NCBI RefSeq assembly: GCF_004331645.1
Contig: NZ_SJSK01000001.1
Span: 1,302,001-1,366,000, forward strand
Length of the DNA stretch: 64,000 bases
Source: Pedobacter frigiditerrae
Lineage (GTDB): Bacteria; Bacteroidota; Bacteroidia; Sphingobacteriales; Sphingobacteriaceae
Direction: 5' to 3'
A model generated the notes under the pieces. It searched no databases, had not been told where the DNA came from, and saw only the letters and a program-made list of their open reading frames with translations. Every line of letters starts with the position of its first letter. Position 1 is the stretch's first letter. The translations under genes were made by a program, and so were the position numbers. Positions 34,956 through 44,124 of this stretch are shown here, piece after piece.

Positions 34956-36347
34956 TTAAGACTCAGCACTATTCTTCTGTTTTTCTTCCCATTGTTTAGA
35001 GAAAGATTGAGCAGCTATTTCTGGCATATCACGATATTTCCCCCAACTTTTTTTAAAGAATTTTTTAAGGAAGAAATTTTTCATTTTGCCACCAACCATA
35101 TCCATCAGCGAACGTTTTTTCATTCCTTTTTTCCATAGATTCCAACCAATATCTTCTTTTTTGGTATTGATATGTTCAGCAGCTGCATCTCTTCTATTAA
35201 GGAGCAACATTTTATGGATATCAATCTTAACAGGGCAAACTTCAGAACATTTTCCGCATAAGCTAGAAGCGTAACTCAAATGCTTAAATTCCTTCATTCC
35301 TTTAAAATGTGGAGTGATGATAGAGCCAATCGGACCGCTATAAGTTGTGTTATAAGTGTGACCGCCTATGTTTTTATAAACCGGACAGGCATTTAAACAA
35401 GCTCCGCAACGGATGCAATAAAGTGCTTGTCTTTGTTCTTTTTGAGCTAACAGATTGGTTCTGCCATTATCTAAAAGGATAACATACATTTCCTCTGGAC
35501 CATCTGTTTCATTTGCTTGCCTTGGGCCTGTTAAAATGCTATTATAAACCGTTAAGTTTTGCCCAGTTCCGTGGCTAGCTAATAATGGCCAAAATAAATC
35601 TAAATCTGCTATGGATGGAATCACCTTTTCAATGCCAACAATAGCGATATGAATTTTAGGAAAAGTAGTGCATAAACGAGCATTTCCTTCGTTCTCTGTT
35701 AATGCAATACTTCCAGTATCTGCAATTAAAAAATTCCCTCCAGATATGCCAATGTCAGCTTTAAGGTATTTCTCTCTTAGTAATTCTCTTGCTTTTTGAA
35801 CTAATTGTGGTGGTGTTGCATCTATCGGTGTTCCAAATTTTTCATGAAACAATTGTGCAATTTCTTCCTTGCTTAAATGCATTGCTGGAGTTACAATGTG
35901 ATAAGGTTTTTGACCTAACAATTGCACAATGTATTCACCTAAATCACTCTCTAAAGATTCAATCCCATGCTGTTCTAGAAACTCATTGATATGAATTTCT
36001 TCTGTTGTCATAGATTTAGATTTGATAACAGTTTTGCCACCATTTTTTTGGATGATATTTAGGATTTCTTTTTGAGCTTCTTCAACATCATTCGCCCAAA
36101 TTACCTTTCCTCCACGCTTTTGAAAGTTAGATTCAAATTCAGGTAAAAACTTATCTAAATTCTCCATTACACGCCATTTAGTAACGTGTGCCTTTCTTTT
36201 TGATGCTTCTAGATTTTCGAATTTTGATAAACCTCTTTCAACCGCTACATTATATTTTCCAATGTTATGGTTTATAGTTTTACGATGTGGTAAATCAAAT
36301 GCCTTTTCATCAGCTTTTTCCAAAAATTCCTCAGCAATATTCGTCAT
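34956..36347 (-). CDS. LutB/LldF-like iron-sulfur protein
   Basis: About 463 residues. The N-terminal LUD domain (roughly 60-300) contains GISGGNFLIADTGSIAL and is followed by two ferredoxin-type 4Fe-4S motifs: CIRCGACLNACP near residue 311 and CGKCSEVCP near 364. LutB with LutA and LutC oxidises L-lactate in other bacteria. Neither lutA nor lutC is seen here, so lactate use cannot be claimed. I prefer the ATG at 36347 to a TTG two codons upstream, because a perfect -7 promoter box overlaps that TTG. A 60-base gap leads into the E1 fusion gene on the same strand. Confidence 0.87.
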   Translation of the reverse strand: MTNIAEEFLEKADEKAFDLPHRKTINHNIGKYNVAVERGLSKFENLEASKRKAHVTKWRVMENLDKFLPEFESNFQKRGGKVIWANDVEEAQKEILNIIQKNGGKTVIKSKSMTTEEIHINEFLEQHGIESLESDLGEYIVQLLGQKPYHIVTPAMHLSKEEIAQLFHEKFGTPIDATPPQLVQKARELLREKYLKADIGISGGNFLIADTGSIALTENEGNARLCTTFPKIHIAIVGIEKVIPSIADLDLFWPLLASHGTGQNLTVYNSILTGPRQANETDGPEEMYVILLDNGRTNLLAQKEQRQALYCIRCGACLNACPVYKNIGGHTYNTTYSGPIGSIITPHFKGMKEFKHLSYASSLCGKCSEVCPVKIDIHKMLLLNRRDAAAEHINTKKEDIGWNLWKKGMKKRSLMDMVGGKMKNFFLKKFFKKSWGKYRDMPEIAAQSFSKQWEEKQKNSAES

Positions 36348-36350
36348 ATT

Positions 36351-36358
36351 CAAAGATA
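36351..36358 (-). promoter_or_regulatory. -7 box TATCTTTG directly before the lutB-like gene
   Basis: On the - strand the sequence reads TATCTTTG-AAT-ATG, a perfect TAnnTTTG three bases before the start codon. It implies a leaderless mRNA. The upstream DNA is low-complexity, so chance is not excluded. Confidence 0.45.
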
Positions 36359-36402
36359 CTAGAAAATGTAAAAGGGAAGATGTAAAATGTAAATGGAATA
36401 GA

Positions 36403-36436
36403 CAAAAAAAATCCCGGTAGCTTTTGACTATCGGGA
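36403..36436 (-). terminator. Terminator after the M28 peptidase gene
   Basis: On the - strand TCCCGATAG pairs with CTACCGGGA (one G-T pair) around a 7-base loop and is followed by eight T. It lies about 20 bases after the stop codon of the M28 gene. Confidence 0.8.
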
Positions 36437-36455
36437 CTTAATATTTTTAGTAGAT

Positions 36456-38102
36456 CTATTTTGTTTTAGGTGTACCGTCTGCATTTTTATCAACCACAGG
36501 TCTGTTAGCTCTGTTAGCTAATTCCCAAGCAGTGTAAAAAGTTAAATGAGCACGTTTTGCCAATAAATCAAAATTGATTTTGTTCACCTCATCACCCGGT
36601 CTGTGGTAATCTTGTTCTAGCATTCCATCATAAAAGAAAATAACAGGAATACCTAACTTAGCAAAGTTATAATGATCTGAGCGATAGTAGATTTGTTGTG
36701 TGTCTTTTGGATCATCATATTTATAATCCAATTTCATTTTAGTATAAGTGTCGTTCATTTGCTCACTTAATTTACCTAATTCGGTACTTAATTTGAATGA
36801 ACCTACTGAGTAGACGTAATTTGCACTATCTGGTTTGCCTAAGTATTCTTCACCAATACGACCAATCATATCTGTGTTTAAATCGGCAATTGTATTTTCT
36901 ACTGGGAAAACTGGGTGTTCAGAATACCATTCAGAACCTAATAAACCTTTTTCTTCACCAACAACAGTCATAAATAAGATACTTCTTTTAGGACCCTTTC
37001 CAGCTTTTTTTGCTTTTGCAAATGCTTCTGCCATTAATAAAACGCCAGTTGTACCAGAACCATCATCATCGGCACCATTGTTAACTTTATCCTTTGCGTT
37101 AGGATCTGCAACTAAACCAATGTGATCATAATGACTAGTAAGTACCAAAATTTCATTTTTTAATTTTGGATCAGAACCTTCTAAGAAACCTAAAACGTTT
37201 TCTGCCCTAACATCAGTCTCAACACTTTTAGCACTAAATGCAACTGGTACATTTATAACAACTGTTGCTGGTTTTTTACTGTCGGTAATTTTCTTTTTAA
37301 TGTCATCTAAGTTGGTATTAACTGTAGCCAATAGCTGGTTAGCAACTGCTGTTCCAATTACAACAACAGGTAAGCCTTGCGCTGATGACATATTTTTAAT
37401 CCTGTCAGCAGTTTTTAAATACGGATTTCCATTTTGCAATGCATTTTTTAACCTTGGATCCATATTATCAACATTTGCATTGATAACTAAAACACCAGCG
37501 GCCTTATTGTCTAGCAAATATTTAATTTTTGCTTGTTGACTTCCAACACTTGACATTGCACGACGACCACCAGTTTGTGGAGCTGGTGCTGTTGCAGTTG
37601 GATCACCAGTTGCAAAAATCATTACAACTTTACCAGCTACATCTTGTCCTTCATATTCGTTAAATCCTTCTTTATTTAAGCCATAACCAGCAAATAAAAT
37701 TGAAGAAGCTTTAACATCATAACCAGTTGAACTTACAGATGCAGGAGTAATGTAATAATCCTTAAGACTTTCTTTAGCTTGGCCGTTAACTGAAAATACA
37801 GATTTAGATAGGCTCAAAGAAGCATAACCTAACTTTTGAAAATAAGGATCCGCACTGTCTTTAACAGGGCCTTTTAAGCCGAAACTTTGGAATTGTTTTT
37901 TAATGTATTCAGCTGCCATCCAAGCACCTTTTTTTCCAGTTTCTCTACCTTCATATTCATCAGAAGCTAAAATTGACAGGTGGTCATACCCTCTCTTTTT
38001 ATTGATACTTTCACTAAATTTCACTGCATCAGCATTCTTCTGAGCTACAGCACTTAGGCTTAGCGCTACCGCAAAGCCGGTGAATAAAAATATTTTTTTC
38101 AT
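36456..38102 (-). CDS. Exported M28 family zinc peptidase with PA domain
   Basis: A 548-residue secreted aminopeptidase-type enzyme. Residues 1-20 are a signal peptide ending AVAQ. A protease-associated (PA) insert lies around residues 145-235 (KVVMIFATGD, GVLVINANVD). The M28 catalytic core follows with metal ligands in the usual order: LTSHYDHIG (His), NNGADDDGSGT (bridging Asp), VGEEKGLLGS (catalytic Glu pair), ADLNTDMIGRIG (Asp) and RSDHYNFAKLGIP (His). It removes N-terminal residues from peptides in the periplasm or outside. It lacks an obvious type IX C-terminal signal. It is followed by a terminator and preceded by rpiB. Confidence 0.93.
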   Translation of the reverse strand: MKKIFLFTGFAVALSLSAVAQKNADAVKFSESINKKRGYDHLSILASDEYEGRETGKKGAWMAAEYIKKQFQSFGLKGPVKDSADPYFQKLGYASLSLSKSVFSVNGQAKESLKDYYITPASVSSTGYDVKASSILFAGYGLNKEGFNEYEGQDVAGKVVMIFATGDPTATAPAPQTGGRRAMSSVGSQQAKIKYLLDNKAAGVLVINANVDNMDPRLKNALQNGNPYLKTADRIKNMSSAQGLPVVVIGTAVANQLLATVNTNLDDIKKKITDSKKPATVVINVPVAFSAKSVETDVRAENVLGFLEGSDPKLKNEILVLTSHYDHIGLVADPNAKDKVNNGADDDGSGTTGVLLMAEAFAKAKKAGKGPKRSILFMTVVGEEKGLLGSEWYSEHPVFPVENTIADLNTDMIGRIGEEYLGKPDSANYVYSVGSFKLSTELGKLSEQMNDTYTKMKLDYKYDDPKDTQQIYYRSDHYNFAKLGIPVIFFYDGMLEQDYHRPGDEVNKINFDLLAKRAHLTFYTAWELANRANRPVVDKNADGTPKTK

Positions 38103-38156
38103 TAAAGTTGGTTTAAACTAGTGCAGTTTAATCACTAGTAGGTTTTATAATTTTTG

Positions 38157-38597
38157 TTAGCAGGATATTTTATTTACTCTGTTTTGATGTCTACCGCCTT
38201 CAAAAGCAGTTGTTAAAAAAGTAGTTGTCATTGCTTTTGCCGCATCGGTGGAAACAAACCTTGCAGGAATACAGATGATATTTGCATTATTATGTTGTCT
38301 ACATAGCGCAGCTAATTCGTTTTCCCAGCAAATGGCAGCTCTTATTTTTTGATGTTTATTTGCTGTAATTGCAACCCCGTTTGCGCTTCCACATACTAAA
38401 ATGCCAAAATCGAATTCACCACTTTCTACCGCAGATGCAACAGGATGCGCAAAATCTGGGTAATCTACTGACTCAGCAGTGTGTGTCCCAAAATCTTTAA
38501 CTTCGTAGTTTGACAAGAAATCTTTTAAAATCTCCTTGTATTCGAAACCAGCGTGGTCTGCACCGATTGCAATCTTTAATTTATCTTCTAAAGGCAT
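38157..38597 (-). CDS. rpiB: Ribose 5-phosphate isomerase B
   Basis: A 146-residue RpiB, which interconverts ribose 5-phosphate and ribulose 5-phosphate. Family hallmarks are IAIGADHAGFEYK at the N-terminus, the catalytic Cys69 in ILVCGSANGVAITANKH, and AALCRQHNNANIICIPARFV. The glycine-rich loop reads CGSANG where many homologues have CGTGIG, as is common in this phylum. The start is set at the ATG at 38597 and not a TTG two codons earlier, because a perfect TAAATTTG promoter box covers that TTG. It lies 54 bases upstream of the M28 gene on the same strand. Confidence 0.93.
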   Translation of the reverse strand: MPLEDKLKIAIGADHAGFEYKEILKDFLSNYEVKDFGTHTAESVDYPDFAHPVASAVESGEFDFGILVCGSANGVAITANKHQKIRAAICWENELAALCRQHNNANIICIPARFVSTDAAKAMTTTFLTTAFEGGRHQNRVNKISC

Positions 38598-38600
38598 TTT

Positions 38601-38608
38601 CAAATTTA
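38601..38608 (-). promoter_or_regulatory. -7 box TAAATTTG directly before rpiB
   Basis: Reads TAAATTTG-AAA-ATG on the - strand: a perfect TAnnTTTG three bases before the start, predicting a leaderless transcript. Confidence 0.45.
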
Positions 38609-38692
38609 TGTAGAATAATACAGCTAATGCGTAAATTTTTTGTTATTAACCAACTTTATATTCTGAGCTATAGGATCTGATTAATGGTTTGG

Positions 38693-38736
38693 ACTTTGTC
38701 AACTTGCTAATTAGCCGTTAAGAAAATTGACAAAGT
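38693..38736. repeat. 10-bp inverted repeat between tatC and rpiB
   Basis: ACTTTGTCAA (38693-38702) and TTGACAAAGT (38727-38736) form a perfect 10-bp inverted repeat with a 24-base loop, 14 bases after the tatC stop. No T-run follows on the - strand, so it is at best a weak terminator. Confidence 0.5.
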
Positions 38737-38750
38737 GAATATGACGAAAA

Positions 38751-39632
38751 TTAATTTTTAAAGAATAACGCTTCTGCTTTTAATTTTTTCTTCTGAATAT
38801 TCGATGAAATCATAATACTTAATTCATACAATAAGAATAAAGGTAAAGCAACAATCATCATAGTAAATGGATCTGCAGTTGGTGTAATGACGGCTGCAAT
38901 TACTAAAATAAGTATGGCAGCATACCTCCTGTTTTTTCGCATAAACTGTGGAGTCATCACACCTAGCTTTGAAAGAATAAAAATAACAACAGGTAATTGA
39001 AAGATTATTCCTGTTCCTAATGTTAAGGTTAATACTGTAGAGAGGTAAGAATCAATGGTGAATGTATTCTCGATGCCAGGATCTACGGTAAAATTAATCA
39101 AGAAGTTAATAGACCAAGGCGCTATAAAATAGTAACCAAATAATACGCCTAATAAGAATAATACCGACGCAAAAAATACAAATCCTTGAGATGATTTCCT
39201 TTCAGTTTCTAACAAGGCAGGTTTAATAAAAAGCCATACTTCAAATAAAAGATAGGGAATACCTAAAATCAAGCCAGCCATGATACAAGATGTCATTTGT
39301 AAGGTAAACTGCCCAGACATTTCTGTATTGATGATTTTGGCGTCGATTTTAGTGATGCAAAAATCTTGGGCTAATGAAGGAATCATTGCCGCAATCTTGC
39401 ATCCCATTCTGTAAGTCCAAAAAGAGGGGTCTTTTGGACCCATTATAATTTTACTCCAAATAAAATCTGAAAAATAGAAGGCTACGCATGTAAATAATGT
39501 TACGACAGCAAGCCCTCTTAATAAATGTTTTCTTAGAACATCAATATGATCAAAGAAAGACATCTCTGCTTCTAAACTTTTACCTTTATTTTTTATAGAA
39601 TCGATCAGATCCTTTGCTTTGTTATCGCTCAT
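38751..39632 (-). CDS. tatC: Sec-independent translocase protein TatC
   Basis: A 293-residue TatC, the twin-arginine signal receptor. The N-terminus MSFFDHIDVLRKHLLRGL (about residues 20-38) is the conserved cytoplasmic part with the signal-peptide-binding E/D-L-R pattern. Six membrane helices follow, including CIMAGLILGIPYLLFEVWLFIKPAL, FGYYFIAPWSINFL and the C-terminal ILVIAAVITPTADPFTMMIVALPLFLLYELSI (all read in parts). A loop of about 50 residues between helices 1 and 2 is longer than in E. coli TatC, as in other Bacteroidota. The two TatA paralogues lie far upstream at 4.2-4.8 kb. Confidence 0.95.
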   Translation of the reverse strand: MSDNKAKDLIDSIKNKGKSLEAEMSFFDHIDVLRKHLLRGLAVVTLFTCVAFYFSDFIWSKIIMGPKDPSFWTYRMGCKIAAMIPSLAQDFCITKIDAKIINTEMSGQFTLQMTSCIMAGLILGIPYLLFEVWLFIKPALLETERKSSQGFVFFASVLFLLGVLFGYYFIAPWSINFLINFTVDPGIENTFTIDSYLSTVLTLTLGTGIIFQLPVVIFILSKLGVMTPQFMRKNRRYAAILILVIAAVITPTADPFTMMIVALPLFLLYELSIMISSNIQKKKLKAEALFFKN

Positions 39633-39651
39633 TGAATTATTTGTTAAACAA

Positions 39652-39684
39652 AAATACCATTCTGTTTGATATAGAATGGTATTT
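39652..39684 (-). terminator. Terminator after accC
   Basis: A 12-bp stem AAATACCATTCT/AGAATGGTATTT with a 9-base loop, followed on the - strand by TTTTGTTT. A second imperfect inverted repeat (39716-39745, ATTCGGACACT with AGTGGTCGAAT) lies nearer to accC. Together they end the acc/fab operon before tatC. Confidence 0.75.
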
Positions 39685-39786
39685 ACGGTTTAAATCTATA
39701 AAAAGATTATTTTATTCGGACACTATCTTTTTTTTAGTGGTCGAATAGCTCTTTTTTATGATTAAAATATTCTAATCATAAACAGG

Positions 39787-41127
39787 TTATGCTGAGAATT
39801 CGAAAGTTTCCATAAACTTCGTGGTAAAATTACCAGCCCTAAAGTTTGGGTCTTTCATCAATTGTAAGTGAAAAGGAATTGTTGTCTTTACACCTTCAAT
39901 AACAAATTCACTTAAAGCACGCTCCATTGTGCAAATTGCCTCTTCACGTGTTTGCGCAACACAAATCAGTTTTGCTATCATCGAATCATAATTAGATGGG
40001 ATTTGATAACCTGCATAAACGTGAGTATCAACTCTTACACCATGACCACCTGGAGAATGGAAGTTTGTAATTCTTCCTGGTGATGGTCTAAAGTTATTGA
40101 AAGGATCTTCAGCATTGATACGGCATTCAATTGCATGCATATTTGGCACATAATTGTTTCCTGAAATTGGAATACCTGCAGCAACCTTAATTTGTTCCTT
40201 AATTAAATCGAAGTTAATCACTTCTTCAGTAACCGGATGTTCTACTTGGATACGGGTATTCATCTCCATAAAGTAGAAATTACGGTGTTTGTCAACTAAA
40301 AACTCTACGGTTCCAGCACCTTCATAACTTACAGCCAAAGCACCTTTGATTGCAGCCTCGCCCATTTTTTCACGCAATTCTGGTGTCATGAATGGAGAAG
40401 GAGCTTCTTCAACTAATTTTTGGTGACGACGTTGGATAGAACAATCCCTTTCTGATAAGTGACAAGCTTTGCCATATTGATCACCAATGATTTGGATTTC
40501 AATGTGACGAGGATCTTCGATATATTTTTCTAAATAAAGGCCATCGTTACCAAATGCAGCTCCAGACTCTTGACGAGCACTATCCCAAGCATTTTCAAAT
40601 TCTTCATCCTTCCAAACAATCCTCATTCCGCGACCACCGCCACCAGCAGTAGCTTTTAAAATTACGGGATAGCCCATTCCATTTGCAATTTTAATACCTT
40701 CTTTAACGCTTTCTAACAAGCCTTCAGAACCTGGAATAGTTGGTACACCAGCAATTTTCATTGTCTCTTTAGCAGAAGCTTTATCGCCCATACCATTGAT
40801 TTGTTCTGGTGTAGCACCAATAAATTTAATTCCGTAATCACGACAAACAGAAGAAAACTTAGCGTTTTCTGAAAGGAAACCATAGCCTGGATGAATAGCA
40901 TCGGCATTGGTTAATTCAGCAGCAGAAATGATGTTCGGTATACTTAAATAAGAATCTTTACTAGGGGGCGGACCTATACAAACAGCCTCATCGGCAAAAC
41001 GTACATGTAAACTCTCTCTATCTGCAGTAGAGTAAACAGCAACCGTTTTTATGCCCATTTCTTTACAGGTACGTATAATGCGCAAAGCGATTTCGCCCCT
41101 GTTGGCAATTAATATTTTTTTAAACAT
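39787..41127 (-). CDS. accC: Acetyl-CoA carboxylase, biotin carboxylase subunit
   Basis: A 446-residue biotin carboxylase of standard length. It carboxylates the biotin carried by AccB using ATP and bicarbonate, the first step to malonyl-CoA. Seen: N-terminal [33 protein letters not shown], the ATP-grasp glycine loop [14 protein letters not shown], and the catalytic [14 protein letters not shown]. It is the last gene of the acc/fab cluster, 42 bases after accB; the gap is filled with self-complementary TAATTAGCTAATTA repeats. Confidence 0.96.
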   Translation of the reverse strand: MFKKILIANRGEIALRIIRTCKEMGIKTVAVYSTADRESLHVRFADEAVCIGPPPSKDSYLSIPNIISAAELTNADAIHPGYGFLSENAKFSSVCRDYGIKFIGATPEQINGMGDKASAKETMKIAGVPTIPGSEGLLESVKEGIKIANGMGYPVILKATAGGGGRGMRIVWKDEEFENAWDSARQESGAAFGNDGLYLEKYIEDPRHIEIQIIGDQYGKACHLSERDCSIQRRHQKLVEEAPSPFMTPELREKMGEAAIKGALAVSYEGAGTVEFLVDKHRNFYFMEMNTRIQVEHPVTEEVINFDLIKEQIKVAAGIPISGNNYVPNMHAIECRINAEDPFNNFRPSPGRITNFHSPGGHGVRVDTHVYAGYQIPSNYDSMIAKLICVAQTREEAICTMERALSEFVIEGVKTTIPFHLQLMKDPNFRAGNFTTKFMETFEFSA

Positions 41128-41137
41128 ATGTTTTAAA

Positions 41138-41173
41138 TTAGCTAATTGGCTAATTAGTTAATTAGCTAATTAG
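41138..41173. repeat. Overlapping TTAGCTAA palindromes between accB and accC
   Basis: The word CTAATTAG/ATTAGCTAATTA recurs several times; TAATTAGCTAATTA (41159-41172) is a perfect 14-base palindrome that includes the accB stop codon. The stretch can fold in several registers. Confidence 0.6.
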
Positions 41174-41646
41174 ATAGGTTCTACTAAGAATAATGGTTGA
41201 TCATATTCTACTGGAGATGCATTTTCTACCAATACTTTTACAATACGACCTGAAACTTCACTTTCAATCTCATTGAATAATTTCATTGCTTCAATGATAC
41301 AAACAACTTTTCCTACGCCAATCTCATCGCCAACATTTGCAAACGATGGTTTATCTGGGCTAGAAGAACGATAAAAAGTACCAATCATTGGAGATTTTAC
41401 CGTGATATATTTTGAAGTATCTTCAACTTCTGGAGCACTAGGTGCTTTAGATTCAACTGCAACTGTTGGTGCGGCTGCCGGAGCAACTGGCTGTGGAGCA
41501 CCTGCTGCTGGTAAAGCTGCATTTACATAAACTGGTGCTTGGTTAGTTTTAATTGTAATCTTGAAGTTTTCTTGCTCAATAGCAACTTCATTTACTCCTG
41601 ACCGAGAAACAAATTTAATGAGTTCCTGAATTTGTTTGATATCCAT
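41170..41646 (-). CDS. accB: Acetyl-CoA carboxylase biotin carboxyl carrier protein
   Basis: A 158-residue BCCP. The N-terminal helix (DIKQIQELIKFVSRSG) docks with AccC; a flexible Ala/Pro-rich linker follows (about residues 44-75); the biotinyl domain runs from about 80 to the end. The biotinylated lysine is K122 in CIIEAMKLFNEIE. The SPMIGTFYRSSSPDKPSF segment contains the bacterial thumb. It is encoded between fabH and accC, as is usual in this phylum. Confidence 0.96.
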   Translation of the reverse strand: MDIKQIQELIKFVSRSGVNEVAIEQENFKITIKTNQAPVYVNAALPAAGAPQPVAPAAAPTVAVESKAPSAPEVEDTSKYITVKSPMIGTFYRSSSPDKPSFANVGDEIGVGKVVCIIEAMKLFNEIESEVSGRIVKVLVENASPVEYDQPLFLVEPI

Positions 41647-41731
41647 TCTTTTGTTATTATGTTAAAAAATTGGTGTCTTAATGAATTAACTAAGTTATAG
41701 TTTTTTTTGTTTTAAATTATAGTCAGTGGTT

Positions 41732-41799
41732 CAATAGTTCATTGGTTCACTGATTGGTAAGTTTACTGCCAAATGAACTAATGAACAAATTAACTATTG
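41732..41799. repeat. Inverted repeat between fabH and accB
   Basis: GTTCATTGGTTCA (41737-41749) pairs with TGAACTAATGAAC (41774-41786) with one G-T, and CAATAGTT (41732-41739) matches AACTATTG (41792-41799). The repeat overlaps the last codons of fabH. It is built of the simple word GTTCATT. Confidence 0.55.
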
Positions 41800-42791
41800 T
41801 ATGCCCACTTAAGGTAAACAGAGCCCCAAGTAAAACCTCCGCCAAATGCGGCTAAGACTAAATTATCGCCTTTTTTAAGTTTACTTTCCCATTCCCATAA
41901 ACAGAGAGGAATAGTTCCGTTAGTAGTATTACCGTAACGTTCAATGTTAATCATAACCTTATCGGTATTTACGCCCATTCTAGAAGCGGTTGCATCAATA
42001 ATTCTTTTGTTAGCTTGATGAGGAACCAACCAAGCAACGTCATCAGCAGTTAAGCTATTACGTTCCATAATTTCTGCTGCAACATCTGCCATATTGGTAA
42101 CAGCAAATTTAAATACTGTTGGACCTTCTTGGTGTGCAAAATGTTCATTGGCATCAATACTTTCATGAGTCGCAGGTCTCACGGAACCACCAGCTTTCAT
42201 TCCTAAGAAATTTCTTCCAGAACCATCAGATCTCAGTATAGAATCTTGAACGCCTAATCCCTCTTCATTTGGTTCTAATAAAACACAACCACAACCATCA
42301 CCAAAAATGATGCAAGTAGTACGGTCTTTATAGTTAATGATTGATGACATTTTATCGCCACCAACTACCAATACTTTTTTATGTTTTCCAGATTCGATAA
42401 ATGAGGCTCCTGTAGATAATCCGAATAAAAAACCAGAACAAGCAGCTTGTAGATCGTAACCCCAAGCATTGGTTGCACCAACCTTATCTGCCAAAACATT
42501 AGCAGTTGCAGGGAAGGTAAAGTCTGGAGTAGTGGTGCAAAAAATAATCAATTCAATTTCCTTTGCATTAATTCCTCTCTTTTTAAGTAAGCCATTTACA
42601 GCATGAACAGCCATATCTGATGTGCCTAAACCTTCACCTTTTAATATTCTTCGCTCCTTAATACCCGTTCTAGATGTAATCCATTCATCAGAGGTATCTA
42701 CAAAGGTTTCCATTTCCTTGTTCGTTAAGATATACTCAGGGACATAACCATGAACAGCAGTAATGGCAGCGTGAATTTTACTCATTTTCAT
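41790..42791 (-). CDS. fabH: Beta-ketoacyl-ACP synthase III
   Basis: A 333-residue KAS III that starts fatty-acid chains by condensing acetyl-CoA (or a branched acyl-CoA) with malonyl-ACP. The Cys-His-Asn triad is complete: C118 in [11 protein letters not shown]258 in VPHQANKRI and N288 in [11 protein letters not shown]. The N-terminus has ILTNKEME and [13 protein letters not shown] as expected. The start shown is the first of two nearby ATGs (MKM); the second is equally possible. The cluster yceD-rpmF-plsX-fabH-accB-accC supports the housekeeping role. Confidence 0.96.
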   Translation of the reverse strand: MKMSKIHAAITAVHGYVPEYILTNKEMETFVDTSDEWITSRTGIKERRILKGEGLGTSDMAVHAVNGLLKKRGINAKEIELIIFCTTTPDFTFPATANVLADKVGATNAWGYDLQAACSGFLFGLSTGASFIESGKHKKVLVVGGDKMSSIINYKDRTTCIIFGDGCGCVLLEPNEEGLGVQDSILRSDGSGRNFLGMKAGGSVRPATHESIDANEHFAHQEGPTVFKFAVTNMADVAAEIMERNSLTADDVAWLVPHQANKRIIDATASRMGVNTDKVMINIERYGNTTNGTIPLCLWEWESKLKKGDNLVLAAFGGGFTWGSVYLKWAYNS

Positions 42792-42823
42792 CTATTTAAT
42801 ATATCTTCATTTGTGATGAAGCT

Positions 42824-42866
42824 ACCATGATTTTAGGTGTTTTTTACGCAATTGTAAAATCATGGT
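42824..42866. repeat. 12-bp inverted repeat between plsX and fabH
   Basis: ACCATGATTTTA (42824-42835) and TAAAATCATGGT (42855-42866) are perfectly complementary with a 19-base loop. It lies inside an operon and no T-run follows on the transcribed strand, so it is more likely an mRNA hairpin than a terminator. Confidence 0.6.
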
Positions 42867-42883
42867 GGTTTATTTATGTTAAA

Positions 42884-43822
42884 TTATTGGAATGCGGCTT
42901 GTATTTTTCCAACCAATCCAGTGTTAATCATATCTCTTGATTGGAAAATCATATTTTTAACAGCTTCAGGACTAGAAATACCGTGACCAATTATCACTGG
43001 AGCATTGACGCCTAAAACCGGACTTCCACCATAGTTTTCGTAATTAAAACGATCAAAAAACTCATCTTTTAACCCTTTTTTAATGGTTAGTACGTAAAAT
43101 GATTCCGCCAACTTAAGCATTATATTTCCTGTAAAACCATCACAAACTATAACGTCAGCTTTCTCATTAAATAAATCTCTTCCTTCAATATTTCCAACAA
43201 AATTAAAAAGATTGCTCTCTTTCATTAATGGAAAAGTTGCCATAGAAAGTATATTTCCTTTTTCGTCTTCTTCACCAATGTTCATTAAGCCAACCTTCGG
43301 ATTTTCAATCTGCATGATATGTTCCGCATACATACTGCCCAAAACTCCAAATTGCAATAAAACATCTGGTTTACAGTCTGCATTGGCACCAACGTCTAGC
43401 ATCAATCCAGTTCCTCCTTTTAATTTAGGAACAATGGTTGATAAACAGGGGCGAATAATTCCTGGGATTGTTTTTACGCTAAATACAGCACCAACAAGCA
43501 TAGCGCCAGAATTTCCTGCGCTTGCGAATGAATCAATTTTGCCTTCCTTTAATAATTGGAAGCCAACTGCAATACTTGAGTTTGGTTTTTGAAGAATGGC
43601 TTTTGTTGGGTGTTCACCCATACCAATAACTTCGTCAGTATGTACGTATTCAAAGTGATCTGGATTGAATCCATTCTCTGAAAGTAGTTGTTTAATCTGC
43701 TGGGTATCGCCAATAAGCACCAAGTGCTGATCGGGAGTAAGGGATTGATGAGCTGCTATTGCCCCCAAAACATTTGCTTTGGGAGCATAGTCTCCGCCCA
43801 TAATATCGAGACCTATTTTCAT
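42884..43822 (-). CDS. plsX: Phosphate acyltransferase PlsX
   Basis: A 312-residue PlsX, which makes acyl-phosphate from acyl-ACP for phospholipid synthesis. Visible family segments are the MKIGLDIMGGDYAPKANVLGA start, SSIAVGFQLLKEGKIDSFASAGNSGAMLVGA, LMLDVGANADCKP, MNIGEEDEKGN and VCDGFTGNIMLKL. The length is close to the usual 310-340. It lies between rpmF and fabH, a widely conserved arrangement that ties phospholipid and fatty-acid synthesis. Confidence 0.96.
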   Translation of the reverse strand: MKIGLDIMGGDYAPKANVLGAIAAHQSLTPDQHLVLIGDTQQIKQLLSENGFNPDHFEYVHTDEVIGMGEHPTKAILQKPNSSIAVGFQLLKEGKIDSFASAGNSGAMLVGAVFSVKTIPGIIRPCLSTIVPKLKGGTGLMLDVGANADCKPDVLLQFGVLGSMYAEHIMQIENPKVGLMNIGEEDEKGNILSMATFPLMKESNLFNFVGNIEGRDLFNEKADVIVCDGFTGNIMLKLAESFYVLTIKKGLKDEFFDRFNYENYGGSPVLGVNAPVIIGHGISSPEAVKNMIFQSRDMINTGLVGKIQAAFQ

Positions 43823-43917
43823 AGTAAAAATCTTTTGTGTGTAAGCATAACGCTAATTAATTCCAACAATCTAAGTTAAACTTAAACCAGTGGAAAACAC
43901 AAAAATTTTTCAGAAAA

Positions 43918-44109
43918 TTAACCTATTGAAGTGTTTTCTATAACTAATTTACCGTTGTAGTACAAGTTACCATCAACATTGTATGCTGTATGAGGAACGT
44001 GTATAGCACCAGTAGTTTGGCATGTAGCCAAAGAAGGAGCCACAGCTTTATAGTGAGTTCTTCTTTTATCTCTTCTTTGTTTAGAAATCTTGCGTTTTGG
44101 ATGTGCCAT
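43918..44109 (-). CDS. rpmF: 50S ribosomal protein L32
   Basis: A 63-residue bL32. The N-terminus [21 protein letters not shown] is the family hallmark (here read in two parts). Only one Cys (C30) remains in place of the four of the zinc-binding form, so this is the zinc-free type. It lies 15 bases after the YceD-like gene, the order found in most bacteria. Confidence 0.96.
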   Translation of the reverse strand: MAHPKRKISKQRRDKRRTHYKAVAPSLATCQTTGAIHVPHTAYNVDGNLYYNGKLVIENTSIG

Positions 44110-44124
44110 TGTCTTGTTTAATTA

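Noticed and set aside
38117..38139. ACTAGTG/CACTAGT inverted repeat upstream of the M28 gene as a terminator of rpiB
   Set aside because: Only seven base pairs and no U-run in the transcribed direction.
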